Assembly (NCBI RefSeq): GCF_030700245.1
Contig: NZ_JAUYZI010000013.1
Span: 62,001 to 126,000 of the forward strand
Reading direction: 5' to 3'
Origin: Methylobacterium amylolyticum
Lineage (GTDB): Bacteria > Pseudomonadota > Alphaproteobacteria > Rhizobiales > Beijerinckiaceae
DNA length: 64,000 nt
Made by a program: the position numbers and the translations under genes. Shown here piece by piece: positions 7,886-16,076 of the stretch. The first letter of the stretch is position 1. Every line of letters begins with the position of its first letter. The notes under the pieces were generated by a model. That model did not search any database. It was not told the DNA's origin and saw only the letters and a program-made list of their open reading frames with translations.

Positions 7886-8031
7886 CCGCAAGCCGCGCTC
7901 GGAATGACGATTTTTGCGCCCGGTTCGCGCCGGCTTTCACCCCTGCCTCCGGCATCCCGCGCTTGCAGCCCTTTACGGCGACGCCTCGGGAGCGGCAGAT
8001 ACGGCTCCGCCGACAGCGGAGTGGAGCAAAC

Positions 8032-8388
8032 ATGGACATCAAGCGGATCGAGCCGGGCGCGCGGATGGCGCAGGGCGTCGTGCACGGCGGCCTCGTCTAC
8101 CTCGCCGGACAGGTGGCGGCCGATCCGGTCGGCAACGGCGTGACGGTGCAGACCCAGAGCGTGCTGGACCAGATCGACCGCCTGCTCGCCGCCGCCGGCA
8201 GCGACAAGGCGCGCATCCTCACCGCCACCGTCTACCTCGCCAGCATCGACACGTTCGCCGAGATGAACGCCGCCTGGGACGCGTGGGTCTCGAAGGAGAA
8301 CCCGCCGGCCCGCGCCACCGTCGAGGCGCGGCTCGCTGCCCCCGAGTACCTCGTCGAGATCGTCGTGGTCGCCGCGAGGGCCGCGTGA
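8032..8388 (+). CDS. RidA-family (YjgF/YER057c/UK114) deaminase
   Basis: A 118-residue protein of the normal RidA length. Landmarks are GGLVYLAGQVAAD (residues about 17-29), QTQSVLDQIDRLLAAAGSDKARILTATVYL in the middle, and the ligand-binding arginine in PPARATVEARLAAPEYLVEIVVVA near the end. RidA enzymes hydrolyse reactive enamine/imine intermediates released by PLP enzymes such as threonine dehydratase. The ATG at 8032 follows GGAGCAAAC. The stop codon overlaps the GTG start of the next gene, so the two are translationally coupled. Confidence 0.93.
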   Translation: MDIKRIEPGARMAQGVVHGGLVYLAGQVAADPVGNGVTVQTQSVLDQIDRLLAAAGSDKARILTATVYLASIDTFAEMNAAWDAWVSKENPPARATVEARLAAPEYLVEIVVVAARAA

Positions 8389-9482
8389 GGTTCCTTCGGG
8401 GCGTCGCCGCGCTGCTGGCGGCGCTCCTGCTGGCCGCCCCCGCGCGGGCGGCCGAGGAGCGGGTCGTCAACATCTACAACTGGTCGGACTACATCGACCC
8501 GGCGGTGCTCGACGCCTTCACCAAGGAGACGGGCATCAAGGTCGTCTACGACACCTACGACAACAACGAGATCCTGGAGACCAAGCTGCTCGCCGGCCGC
8601 TCCGGCTACGACATCGTCGTGCCCTCGGGGCCCTACCTGCAACGGCTGATCCGGGCCGGCGCCTTCCTGCCCCTCGACAAGGCGCGCCTGAAGAACCTCG
8701 GCAACCTCTGGCCCGAGATCAGCAGCCGCCTCGCCGTCTACGACCCCGGCAACCAGTACGCCGTCGATTACATGTGGGGCACCACCGGCATCGGCTACAA
8801 CGTCGCCCAGGTGCGCGAGCGGCTGGGGCCGAACGCCGTGATCAACTCGTGGAGCGCCGTCCTCAACCCCGCCTCCATCAACCGGCTGAAGGAGTGCGGG
8901 GTGATGATGCTCGACTCCCCCGAGGACCTGATCCCGAGCATGCTGCCGTTCTTCGGCGCCAAGTCCGACAGCAAGCGCTGGGACGACATGACCCTCGTCA
9001 CCGACGCGCTGTACAAGGTGCGCGGCAGCGTGCGGAAGTTCCACTCCTCGGAATACGTCCAGGCGCTGGCCAACGGCGACATCTGCGTGGCGGTGGGCTA
9101 CTCGGGCGACGTGCTCCAGGCCAGGAAGCGGGCCGACGAGGCCAAGAACGGCGTCGAGATCGCCTACGTCGTGCCGCGGGAGGGCGGGCTGATGTGGTTC
9201 GACGCCTTCGCGATCCCGCGCGACGCCGCCCACCCCGCCGAGGCGCTGGCCTTCATCGACTACATGATGCGGCCGGAAGTGGCGGCGGCCAACACGAACT
9301 ACGTGTCCTACGCCAGCGGCAACCTCGCCGCGAAGCGCTTCGTGAAGCCGGAGATCCTGAATAATCCCGGGATCTACCCGGACGAGGCGACGATGCAGCG
9401 CCTGTCGGTCAACACCGCCTGGGACGACCGCACCCAGCGCTTCGTCACCCGGCTGTGGACGCGGGTGCGCACCGGGCGCTGA
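8385..9482 (+). CDS. Periplasmic polyamine-type substrate-binding protein (PotF/PotD family)
   Basis: A 365-residue protein beginning at GTG 8385, which overlaps the ridA-like stop (GTGA). The N-terminus RFLRGVAALLAALLLAAPARA is a clear Sec signal peptide, cleaved after A-R-A. The mature part opens VVNIYNWSDYIDP, the signature of spermidine/putrescine-binding proteins, and continues with YDTYDNNEILETKLLAGRSG and DYMWGTTGIGYN. Length matches PotF. It would capture putrescine or a similar amine for an ABC importer. No permease or ATPase gene is next to it, so either the partners are elsewhere or it works with RidA in another setting. Confidence 0.9.
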   Translation: MRFLRGVAALLAALLLAAPARAAEERVVNIYNWSDYIDPAVLDAFTKETGIKVVYDTYDNNEILETKLLAGRSGYDIVVPSGPYLQRLIRAGAFLPLDKARLKNLGNLWPEISSRLAVYDPGNQYAVDYMWGTTGIGYNVAQVRERLGPNAVINSWSAVLNPASINRLKECGVMMLDSPEDLIPSMLPFFGAKSDSKRWDDMTLVTDALYKVRGSVRKFHSSEYVQALANGDICVAVGYSGDVLQARKRADEAKNGVEIAYVVPREGGLMWFDAFAIPRDAAHPAEALAFIDYMMRPEVAAANTNYVSYASGNLAAKRFVKPEILNNPGIYPDEATMQRLSVNTAWDDRTQRFVTRLWTRVRTGR

Positions 9483-9533
9483 CGGGTGCCGAAGCCCGGC
9501 GGCGAACCGCCGGACCCCGAAAGTCCGAAAAAA

Positions 9534-9950
9534 TCAGTGCTTGAGGTCTTCCGGGACCTTGCCGCCGTTCTCGGCAACCTTCTTCATCACCTGCTTGTGC
9601 AGCCAGACGTTCATCGTCGCCGAGTCGTCCTTGTCGCCGGTGTAGTGGAGCTCGTCGGCGAGCTGCTTGCGCGAGGCGAGGCTGGAATCGAGGTCGAGCA
9701 GCTTCATCAGGTCGACGATCGAGTGGCGCCAGTCGAGCTTCTGCGGGTTCTTCGAGGCGAGATCGGTCAGCACCGCCTCGACGTCGACCGTGCCGCCGGC
9801 GCTGCCCGAGGGGGCCGGTGCACCCGCCGACCCGCCCGAGGACGGGGCGCTCGTCCCCCCCGCGCCGCCGGTGGTCGAGGGGGCCGCCTCCGCGCCCCCT
9901 CCGCCGAACGGGTGCAGGATCTTGCTGACGATGTTGCCGAGAAGGCTCAT
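9534..9950 (-). CDS. DUF3597 protein
   Basis: A 138-residue protein. The first 15 residues (MSLLGNIVSKILHPF) form a short amphipathic helix. A low-complexity linker of glycine, alanine, serine and proline follows (about residues 17-53). The C-terminal domain (about 54-138) contains LDWRHSIVDLMKLLDLDSSLASRKQLADELHY and ends in WLHKQVMKKVAENGGKVPEDL. This domain is the DUF3597 family, found near stress and membrane-associated LysM-type proteins; its function is not known. It is transcribed alone. A match to the EcfG promoter lies about 50 bases upstream. Confidence 0.85.
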   Translation of the reverse strand: MSLLGNIVSKILHPFGGGGAEAAPSTTGGAGGTSAPSSGGSAGAPAPSGSAGGTVDVEAVLTDLASKNPQKLDWRHSIVDLMKLLDLDSSLASRKQLADELHYTGDKDDSATMNVWLHKQVMKKVAENGGKVPEDLKH

Positions 9951-10002
9951 GGCTGCGCTCCGTGGGATCGACGCTCAAGGTTGAGTCGCCGGACCGCCTG
10001 AC

Positions 10003-10027
10003 AACCGAGCCGGCGCGCGGGCGTTCC
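10003..10027 (-). promoter_or_regulatory. EcfG-type promoter match for the DUF3597 gene
   Basis: On the minus strand, GGAAC (10027-10023), sixteen bases, then GGTT (10006-10003). The -35 element is exact. The -10 element keeps the GTT core but has G instead of C first. The spacing to the ATG at 9950 is 52 bases. Confidence 0.5.
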
Positions 10028-10050
10028 CCGCTCCGGGACGCGAGCGGCGC

Positions 10051-10245
10051 TCAGCGCGCCACCCGAAGGGACACGCCGAGCAGGCAGAGCCCGAGCACGA
10101 GGCAGACCCCGCTCCAGCGTTCGAGGGCCGGGGCCTGATCGGGATCGCGCAAGGACAGCCCGGCCAAGCAGACTCCGCAGATCAGACAGCCCAAGCTCAT
10201 GGCGACGACCACAATCCGAAATCCACGCGTTGCGGCCGCATCCAT
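10051..10245 (-). CDS. Small hypothetical membrane protein
   Basis: A 64-residue reading frame starting MDAAATRGFRIVVVAMSLG. Two hydrophobic segments, VVVAMSLGCLICGVCLAGLSL and SGVCLVLGLCLLGVSL, are separated by a short polar loop (RDPDQAPALERW). This two-helix layout supports a real inner-membrane protein. No family is recognised. The frame is open up to 10275, where a GTG would add ten residues; neither start has a good ribosome site. It could also be a spurious frame. Confidence 0.45.
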   Translation of the reverse strand: MDAAATRGFRIVVVAMSLGCLICGVCLAGLSLRDPDQAPALERWSGVCLVLGLCLLGVSLRVAR

Positions 10246-10506
10246 AATGACAGCGCGCGGGTTTGCGAAGCGCACGACTGTCTTCGATCGGACATCTCAG
10301 CACTCAGCTCACGGTATCGTCATCGTATCCTGTGGAGAACTGCAATCGCCATATCATAGGTTGAAACGTTTCAAGGTGGTCAACATGTCGATCGCTGCGT
10401 ATCACGAGGTTGCGACCGGGAGATTGATGCCGCGGCTATCCGGGCGGCACGTGCGCGGCCGATACGCGACGGGATCTTCCACGTCGTTCCGGACGATCCC
10501 GTCTGA
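10246..10506. other. Gene-poor stretch with a perfect 14-bp palindrome
   Basis: No convincing gene. The stretch is less GC-rich than its surroundings. TTGAAACGTTTCAA at 10361-10374 is a perfect palindrome with the T-G-A-A-A-C-G-T-T-T-C-A core typical of LacI/GalR-family operators. AAGGTGG and an ATG follow at 10385, but the frame does not end until it runs far into the opposite gene. A second frame that stops at about 10506 would need a frameshift. It may be a decayed small gene with its operator. Confidence 0.4.
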
Positions 10507-10839
10507 TCACGGGCGCTGCATCAGCGCGGCGGCGATGACGGCCCGCTCCTCCGCGACGGGCTCATCCGGCACCCCGCGCCCGGCCCGGGCGTACCAGTAG
10601 CGGGCGTTCTCCGCATCGCCCTCGATCCGGTGGAGATGGGCGTGGACCCAGGCGGCCTCCGGGCCGGCCGCGTCCTGGACCAGGGCGTGGGCGCGGGCCC
10701 AGCCCGCCTCGCCCCGCGCGGACCACCACAGGGCGGCGAGCGGTGCGGGCCAGTCCTCCGACGGGGCGGGGGCGGTCAGCGCCGCCGCGAAGCTCCCGGG
10801 CATGGGGGCGGTCATGGGGTCGGGCATGGGGTCGGTCAT
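10507..10839 (-). CDS. Conserved hypothetical protein (WVHAxLHRxEGD family)
   Basis: A 110-residue protein starting at ATG 10839 (MTDPMPDPMTAPMPG). After a methionine/proline-rich N-terminus, the region from about residue 25 has two helical hairpins: PLAALWWSARGEAGWARAHALVQDA and AWVHAHLHRIEGDAENARYWYARAGR. I recognise this as a widespread small family of alphaproteobacteria and other proteobacteria marked by A-W-V-H-A-x-L-H-R-x-E-G-D and Y-W-Y-x-R-A-G, with a TPR-like look and no assigned function. It ends just before a helicase gene on the same strand, without overlap. Confidence 0.72.
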   Translation of the reverse strand: MTDPMPDPMTAPMPGSFAAALTAPAPSEDWPAPLAALWWSARGEAGWARAHALVQDAAGPEAAWVHAHLHRIEGDAENARYWYARAGRGVPDEPVAEERAVIAAALMQRP

Positions 10840-10930
10840 GGCTGCTCCGGTTCCCGGGGCGCCGGGTTCGGTGCGCCCAGCCGTCAACGCCGCCGGGCGG
10901 CGCCCGCTCCCGGGGCCCGGCCGGATCCCC

Positions 10931-12778
10931 TCACCGCCCGGCGACGCGCTCCGGTTGCCAGCGGCCGCGCCGCTGGCGGGCCGACCACGCGTAGCGGGCG
11001 TCGCCGTCGAGGCAGTGGAGATGGTCGCAGAGGCGGTTGCGTTCGAGCCAGGCGAGCGCCGCCTCCAGCTCCGGCAGGGTCATGGTCGCGCGGCCCTTGC
11101 CGAGGACGCGCTTGAGCACGGCGTTGTAGCGGTGGGCGAGGTTGCCGCCGCGGGGCACCCGCAGCCCCGCCTCGTCCTCCACCGCCTGCGCGGCCACGGC
11201 GGCGGCGAGGCGCTGCCGCAGGGTCCGCTCGGTGAGCGAGGGCGGCTCGGGGGCGGGTGCCGCGGCGGCGGGCTCGGGCAGGCGCGGGCGCAGCAGCGCG
11301 TAGCGCAGGCCGATGGCGTTGCTCTCGAGCGGCGTGATGCCCCCGGGATCCTCGTCGCGCCAGCGGGTCCGCTCGGGCACGACCGCCGAGGCCGGGCGCT
11401 CGCGCCGGGGCTTCGTCCCGCTGCCCTGCTCCGTCTCCAGCTCGGCGCGGAACCGGGCGAAGAGCGGGTCGTCCGGGTGGAAGACCAGGGCGCGCTGCCC
11501 GTCGTAGGGGCCGCCGTGCGGGTCGACGCGCGTGGCCCGGGCGAGCATCTGCTCCAGCCACGGCCGGGAGCGGATATGGGTCAGCGCCGCCACCACCGCG
11601 ACCTCCGGGGCGTCGAGCCCCTCGTAGGCCATCGCCACGGTGACGAGGATCGCGGGCTCGGGCGTCAGCCGGAAGGCGGCGAGCGCGGCGTGGGCGTCGC
11701 CCTCCGAGGAGGTGGCGAGCCGCACGTCGCGCATCCCCTGCCCCGCCGGCATCCAGCCGCGCAGGGTGGCGAGGTAGCCCCGGGCGCTCGGCTGGTCGGG
11801 GGCGACGACGAGGAGCTTGCCGAGGCCGCGCGCCGTCTCCCCCGGCGCGAGGCCGAGGTCCTCCCGGCGGCGCGCCCGCAGCCGGCGGGTCGCGTGGAAG
11901 GCCTCGCCGAGCAGGTCCCGGGCGAAGCCGGTGCGCAGCGCCGTGAACAGGGCCGGCCGGGTGGTGGTCCGCACCGCCCCCGCCCCCAGCCGGTGCGGGC
12001 CGACGCGCGGCGCCTCGCCGGCGATCCGCCCGCCCTCGAGCCAGCTCGCCTCGCCGTCGAGCGCCCCGAAGGTCACCGGCAGCACCGCCCGCTCGGCCAG
12101 CGCCTGCGACCGGGAATAGCCGATCACCGCGAGCCCCGGCGCGTCGAGGTCGAGTTCCGGCCCCCGACCCGGTGCGGGCGGGTGATAGGGCAGTCCGAGG
12201 ATGCGCCGTCCGTCCGCCCGCTCCAGCGTGCCGGACAGGAACAGCTTCAGGGCGGCGGCCTCCATCAGCGGCAGCATCGCCCGCGACCACGCCCCGGCCT
12301 CGGCCTCGTCGCTCGGTTCGTCGGCGCCGGGGCGGCCCGGGACCGGCAGATGGTGGACCTCGTCGACCACGAGCAGCGTCCGGTGGCGCCGCGCCTCCGC
12401 CCGGTGCAGGTCCGGTGCGGCGGCGACCGCCTGGTAGGTGGTGACGTAGCCGGCGAGCCCGCGGGCCGGGTCGCGCTCGTTGTCGGCCGCGCGCACGCTG
12501 AGGTTGTGGCCGAGCGCCGAGCGCCAGAGCGGGTCGGCGAAGGCCTCCTCGGCCTGGAGGCGCAGGGAGTCGCGCGGCACCACCCAGACCACGCGCTCGA
12601 CCCGGCCCGCGGCGATCAGCCGGCTGGCGGCGATCACCGGCAGCAGCGACTTGCCGCCGCCCGGCGTCACCGCCGCGAGGATCGTCGCCACCGTCTCCGC
12701 CTCGCCGGCCGCGATGGCCGCGACCAGGGCCATCAGCGTGCGCTGATGGGCGCGCAGGGCTGGGACGGGACGGCTCAA
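10931..12778 (-). CDS. SF2 DEAD/DEAH-type helicase (type III restriction Res-like)
   Basis: About 615 residues if it starts at TTG 12778 (LSRPVPALRAHQRTLMALV). The frame is open to 12988, but the extra part is arginine/proline-rich and unlike helicases. Motifs in order: Q-R-T-L near residue 12, Walker A T-P-G-G-G-K-S at about 38-44, Walker B DEVHH at about 139-143, S-G-T near 182, and motif VI L-A-R-A-T-R-V-D near 430. This is the ResIII/UvrB-type ATPase core. The C-terminal 180 residues contain LAHRYNAVLKRVLGKGRATMTLPELEAALAWLE and a tryptophan-rich end, probably nucleic-acid contacting. No methylase or nuclease gene is adjacent. The role is unknown; DNA repair, RNA remodelling or stand-alone defence are all possible. 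Confidence 0.8.
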   Translation of the reverse strand: MSRPVPALRAHQRTLMALVAAIAAGEAETVATILAAVTPGGGKSLLPVIAASRLIAAGRVERVVWVVPRDSLRLQAEEAFADPLWRSALGHNLSVRAADNERDPARGLAGYVTTYQAVAAAPDLHRAEARRHRTLLVVDEVHHLPVPGRPGADEPSDEAEAGAWSRAMLPLMEAAALKLFLSGTLERADGRRILGLPYHPPAPGRGPELDLDAPGLAVIGYSRSQALAERAVLPVTFGALDGEASWLEGGRIAGEAPRVGPHRLGAGAVRTTTRPALFTALRTGFARDLLGEAFHATRRLRARRREDLGLAPGETARGLGKLLVVAPDQPSARGYLATLRGWMPAGQGMRDVRLATSSEGDAHAALAAFRLTPEPAILVTVAMAYEGLDAPEVAVVAALTHIRSRPWLEQMLARATRVDPHGGPYDGQRALVFHPDDPLFARFRAELETEQGSGTKPRRERPASAVVPERTRWRDEDPGGITPLESNAIGLRYALLRPRLPEPAAAAPAPEPPSLTERTLRQRLAAAVAAQAVEDEAGLRVPRGGNLAHRYNAVLKRVLGKGRATMTLPELEAALAWLERNRLCDHLHCLDGDARYAWSARQRRGRWQPERVAGR

Positions 12779-12993
12779 CGGATGGCGACGCGGACGACCA
12801 TGCCGCCACCGTGGCCGATCCCGCGGCGGTTGTGAATCCCTTCCGGACCCGCGCGGCGCGATCCTGCCTGATCCCGCCCGCGGCGGCACCCCCGACGACC
12901 GTCCGCGCTGCCGCGCCGATCGGACCTGGGGACAACACACGGCTTTTAGACGCCGCAACGGGATATTGACCACTTGATGCAAGACCAAGTGGC

Positions 12994-13887
12994 ATGTCCG
13001 CGAGACTGAGGTCCCTGTTCTTCGCGTCCGGCCGCCGGCGGCTCGCCGCGCGGCGCATCGCCCGCGCGGTCCTCGCGGGCCTGCTCGCCGTCGCCTCGCC
13101 GGGCACGGCCGGTGCGGAGGACGCGCCCGTCACCTGGGCGGTCTACGCCGCGCCGCCCTTCATGATCGCGGAGGGTCCGGACCGCGACGCCGGGATCTTC
13201 GACCGGATCCGCCACCTCCTCGACGACCGCCTCGTCGGCGCCCCGGCGCCCACCCTGCGGGCGCCGTTCCCGCGGGTCGTGGCGTCGCTCAAGGAGGGGG
13301 CCGAGATCTGCTTCATCGGCGGCGTGCGGACGCCGGAGCGCGAGGACTTCGCCGTCTTCTCCCTGCCGGTGGCGATGTTCTACCCGCTGCGCATCGTCGT
13401 GCCGGCGGCCCAGCGCGGGGCGTTCGAAGCCCGGGCGCCGCTGTCGCTGGCGGCGCTGCTCGCGGACCCGGGCCTGCGCACCAGCCTCCTGAAGGACCGG
13501 TCGCTCGGCGGCCCCATCGACGCCCTCCTGCGCGCCGCCCCGCAGCGCGTCCACTCGGAATTCGGCGAGGCCTTCCGCATGCTGGTCGCGGAGCGGCTGG
13601 ACTACCTGATCGAGTACGCGACGATCGCCGGCTACGAGGCGCGGAGCCTGGGTTCGGGGACGGCCGTGGCGGCGCTCCCGTTCGCCGAGGCGCCACCGCC
13701 GGTGTTCGGTCGCGTCATGTGCCCGAAGACCGCGTGGGGGCGCCGCCTCGTCGCCCGCATCGACGCGGTCCTGCGGGTCGAGCGGGGAACCCCCGCCTAC
13801 CGGCGGATCGTCGAGGCGTGGGCGGAGGCGGGCGACCTCGCCGCGGTCCGCACCGTCTACGACCGCGCCTTCCTCGACGGCGAGTGA
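12994..13887 (+). CDS. Periplasmic substrate-binding-like protein
   Basis: A 297-residue protein with a long N-region and signal peptide (IARAVLAGLLAVASPGTAGAE). The mature part starts VTWAVYAAPPFMIAEG, the opening beta-strand of family-3-like solute-binding folds. It continues with DAGIFDRIRHLL, FPRVVASLKEGAEICFIGGVRTPERE and LDYLIEYATIAGYEA. No ABC permease is near. Its stop codon overlaps a possible GTG start of the diguanylate cyclase that follows, so the pair is translationally linked. The likely role is a periplasmic ligand sensor feeding the cyclase rather than a transporter; that is an inference from context. Confidence 0.75.
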   Translation: MSARLRSLFFASGRRRLAARRIARAVLAGLLAVASPGTAGAEDAPVTWAVYAAPPFMIAEGPDRDAGIFDRIRHLLDDRLVGAPAPTLRAPFPRVVASLKEGAEICFIGGVRTPEREDFAVFSLPVAMFYPLRIVVPAAQRGAFEARAPLSLAALLADPGLRTSLLKDRSLGGPIDALLRAAPQRVHSEFGEAFRMLVAERLDYLIEYATIAGYEARSLGSGTAVAALPFAEAPPPVFGRVMCPKTAWGRRLVARIDAVLRVERGTPAYRRIVEAWAEAGDLAAVRTVYDRAFLDGE

Positions 13888-13895
13888 GGCGGCGC

Positions 13896-15245
13896 ATGGC
13901 CTCGCCCCCCGCCCCCGGCACTCCGATCCTCCGTGATCAGCAGGCCGGCCCGCCCGACGCAGCCGGCGGCGCGCTCGCCGCCCGCCTGCTGCGGGTGATC
14001 TTCGGCTGCTACTTCGCGGTGGCGACCGTGGTGACGGCCGGCCAGATGATCACGGAGTACCGGAGCGCGCACCGGCGGCTGGAGGCCGACATCCAGGCGA
14101 TGGAGCGCACGTTCGGCCCGGGGCTGGCCGACGCCCTCTGGGGGTTCAACGAGCGCGTGCTCCGCGGCATCCTCAACGGCATCGCCGAGATGCCGGTCGT
14201 GGTGGGCGTCGAGGTGCGCGACGAGCGCGGCCGGCTCGTCGAGCGCGCGGTCGCCTCGCACGGCGGCCGGCGCGTGTCCGGCCTGTTCGACAGGCCGTTC
14301 GCGCGCGACTTCGACCTCGTCTACCGCGACGAGGTCGGCCGGCCGCACCCGGTCGGCCGCTGGACGGTGCGCTCGAACGACGGCATCGCCTTCGATCAGG
14401 TGACGGACACGCTGGTCGTCATCCTGATCAACTCCGTGCTGAAGACCCTGGCGCTCTGGGTGATCTTCTGGGCGGTCGTCCGCCGGATGGTGGGCCGGCC
14501 GCTCGCCGAGATCAGCCGCTTCGTGAGGCGGCTCGACGCCGACAGCCTCGGCGCGCGGCCGCTGCGGCTGACCGGGCGGGGCGGCCACGAGCTCCATCTC
14601 CTGGCGGAGGTCTTCAACGGCATGGCGGCCAAGCTGCGCCGCGCCTTCGACGACAACGCCGCGCTGATGCGTGACCTCAGGGAGGCGAACGCCACGCTCC
14701 AGGCGCGGGTCGAGGAGCGCACGCGCGACCTCGCGCGCCTCGCCCGCACCGACCAGCTCACGGGCCTCGACAACCGCCGCGCCCTCGACGAGCGCCTCGC
14801 CCAGGCGGCGCCGCGCGCGGCCGGCGGCCCCGCCTTCAGCCTCGTCCTGTGCGACATCGATCACTTCAAGGGCATCAACGACCGCTACGGCCACGCCGTC
14901 GGCGACGCCGTCCTCGTCGCCTTCGCCGGGACGCTGCGCGGCGGGATCCGGCCCGGGGATGCGCTCGGGCGCTGGGGCGGCGAGGAGTTCATGATCCTGT
15001 GCCCGGGCGCCGGTCTCGACGCCGCGCGCGCCTTCGCCGAAGGGATGCGCCGGCGCGTGGAGGCCGCCGAGATGCCGGGGATCGGGGTGCGGACCTGCTC
15101 GTTCGGCGTCGCCGAGCTGCACGCGGGCGAGAGCGTCGACGGTGTGCTCGCCCGGGCCGACGCGGCGCTCTACGCCGCCAAGCGCAACGGCCGCAACCGG
15201 GTGGAGGCGGCCGGCCTCCCGCTCGGCCGCCGCAGCGCCGCGTGA
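13896..15245 (+). CDS. Membrane diguanylate cyclase with HAMP-like linker
   Basis: A 449-residue protein. A transmembrane helix lies at about residues 30-52 and a second at about 171-195 (VILINSVLKTLALWVIFWAVV), enclosing a periplasmic domain of some 115 residues. A HAMP-like linker (GRPLAEISRFVRRLDADSLGA) and a coiled coil (LREANATLQARVEERTRDLARL) lead to the GGDEF domain: TDQLTGLDNRRAL, DIDHFKGINDRYGH, and the active G-G-E-E-F at 361-365. An inhibitory-site R-P-G-D at 352-355 sits exactly five residues before it. The enzyme should make cyclic di-GMP with product inhibition. A GTG at 13884 overlapping the previous stop (GTGA) is an alternative start. Confidence 0.92.
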   Translation: MASPPAPGTPILRDQQAGPPDAAGGALAARLLRVIFGCYFAVATVVTAGQMITEYRSAHRRLEADIQAMERTFGPGLADALWGFNERVLRGILNGIAEMPVVVGVEVRDERGRLVERAVASHGGRRVSGLFDRPFARDFDLVYRDEVGRPHPVGRWTVRSNDGIAFDQVTDTLVVILINSVLKTLALWVIFWAVVRRMVGRPLAEISRFVRRLDADSLGARPLRLTGRGGHELHLLAEVFNGMAAKLRRAFDDNAALMRDLREANATLQARVEERTRDLARLARTDQLTGLDNRRALDERLAQAAPRAAGGPAFSLVLCDIDHFKGINDRYGHAVGDAVLVAFAGTLRGGIRPGDALGRWGGEEFMILCPGAGLDAARAFAEGMRRRVEAAEMPGIGVRTCSFGVAELHAGESVDGVLARADAALYAAKRNGRNRVEAAGLPLGRRSAA

Positions 15246-15261
15246 GCGCCCCGCCGCGGTC

Positions 15262-15882
15262 TCAGTCGATCGCGAGCCGCGCGGCCAGCCCGGCGAAGAC
15301 GCTGCCCATCAGCACCTGCCCGGCGCGCCGGAACCGGCCGCGGCCGGCGAGCGACCGGGCGACCCGCCCGGCGGCCAGGATGACGAGGCCGTTGACGAGG
15401 AGGCTCACCGCGTTCAGCACCGTGGCCAGCACCAGCATCTGCGCGGCCACCGCGCCGCGCTCGACCGCCACGAATTGCGGGAACAGGGCGAGGACGAACA
15501 GCGCCACCTTGGGGTTGAGCAAGTTGGTGAGGAAGCCCTGGGCGACCATCCGCCATCCGGAGCGGCGGGCGGCCTCCACCCGCGCCGCCGGCTCGGGCGG
15601 CGACCGGAACGCCTGCCACGCGAGGTAGAGCAGGTAGGCCGCGCCGGCGTAGCGCACCGCGTCGTAGGCGGCGGGCACGACTGCCAGAAGCTGCGACAGG
15701 CCGAGCGCCGCGGCGGCGGCGTGGGCGTAGATCCCCGCCTGGATGCCGGCGAGCGTCGCGAACCCCGCCGCGCGGCCCTGGCCGGCGCTGCGGGTGGCGA
15801 CCAGCAGCATGTCGGGCCCCGGCGTGACGGCGAGCGCGAGGCAGGCGGCGGCGAACAGGGTCAGCGTCGAGAGATCGGGCAC
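15262..15882 (-). CDS. LysE/RhtB-family amino acid exporter
   Basis: A 206-residue, six-helix inner-membrane protein. The start is placed at GTG 15882 (VPDLSTLTLFAAACLALAVTPGPDMLLVATRS) because LysE/RhtB proteins begin this way; the T-P-G-P-D motif in the first helix is the family signature. Later landmarks are GIQAGIYAHAAAAALGLS, YAGAAYLLYLAWQAFRS and GFLTNLLNPKVALFVLALFPQFV. Members export amino acids or homoserine-lactone-like compounds by proton exchange. It is convergent with the diguanylate cyclase gene and appears to be monocistronic. The substrate is unknown. Confidence 0.92.
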   Translation of the reverse strand: MPDLSTLTLFAAACLALAVTPGPDMLLVATRSAGQGRAAGFATLAGIQAGIYAHAAAAALGLSQLLAVVPAAYDAVRYAGAAYLLYLAWQAFRSPPEPAARVEAARRSGWRMVAQGFLTNLLNPKVALFVLALFPQFVAVERGAVAAQMLVLATVLNAVSLLVNGLVILAAGRVARSLAGRGRFRRAGQVLMGSVFAGLAARLAID

Positions 15883-16016
15883 GGCGGGTCTTCCGGAGGT
15901 TGCCGCGCTATACGCCATCCCCGGCCGGGATGCGCCCTCCCCCGGCGCGCGGCGGCCGCGCGCGCGATGCCGCGGACGCATCCCTCGACAACCGGTCCGG
16001 GACGGCGCGCGGAGCG

Positions 16017-16045
16017 TTGACACCCGGCGGCGCCCTCACCATAAG
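16017..16045 (+). promoter_or_regulatory. Sigma-70 type promoter of tRNA-Tyr
   Basis: TTGACA (16017-16022), a 17-base spacer, then CATAAG (16040-16045). The -35 is perfect and the spacing ideal. Transcription would start near 16052, about 25 bases before the mature tRNA. Confidence 0.65.
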
Positions 16046-16076
16046 GGCGGCGCGGGCGCCGCTGGCGGCCCGCCTT

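Noticed and set aside
7901..7925. GGAAT-N16-GGTT on the plus strand upstream of the RidA gene as an EcfG promoter.
   Set aside because: Two mismatches including one in the strongly conserved -35 element, and about 107 bases from the start codon.
10385..10600. Small plus-strand frame after the LacI-type palindrome, with a good ribosome-like site.
   Set aside because: It runs antisense into a conserved gene and has no family. A better-looking short peptide in another frame would need a frameshift. Kept only as a possible remnant.
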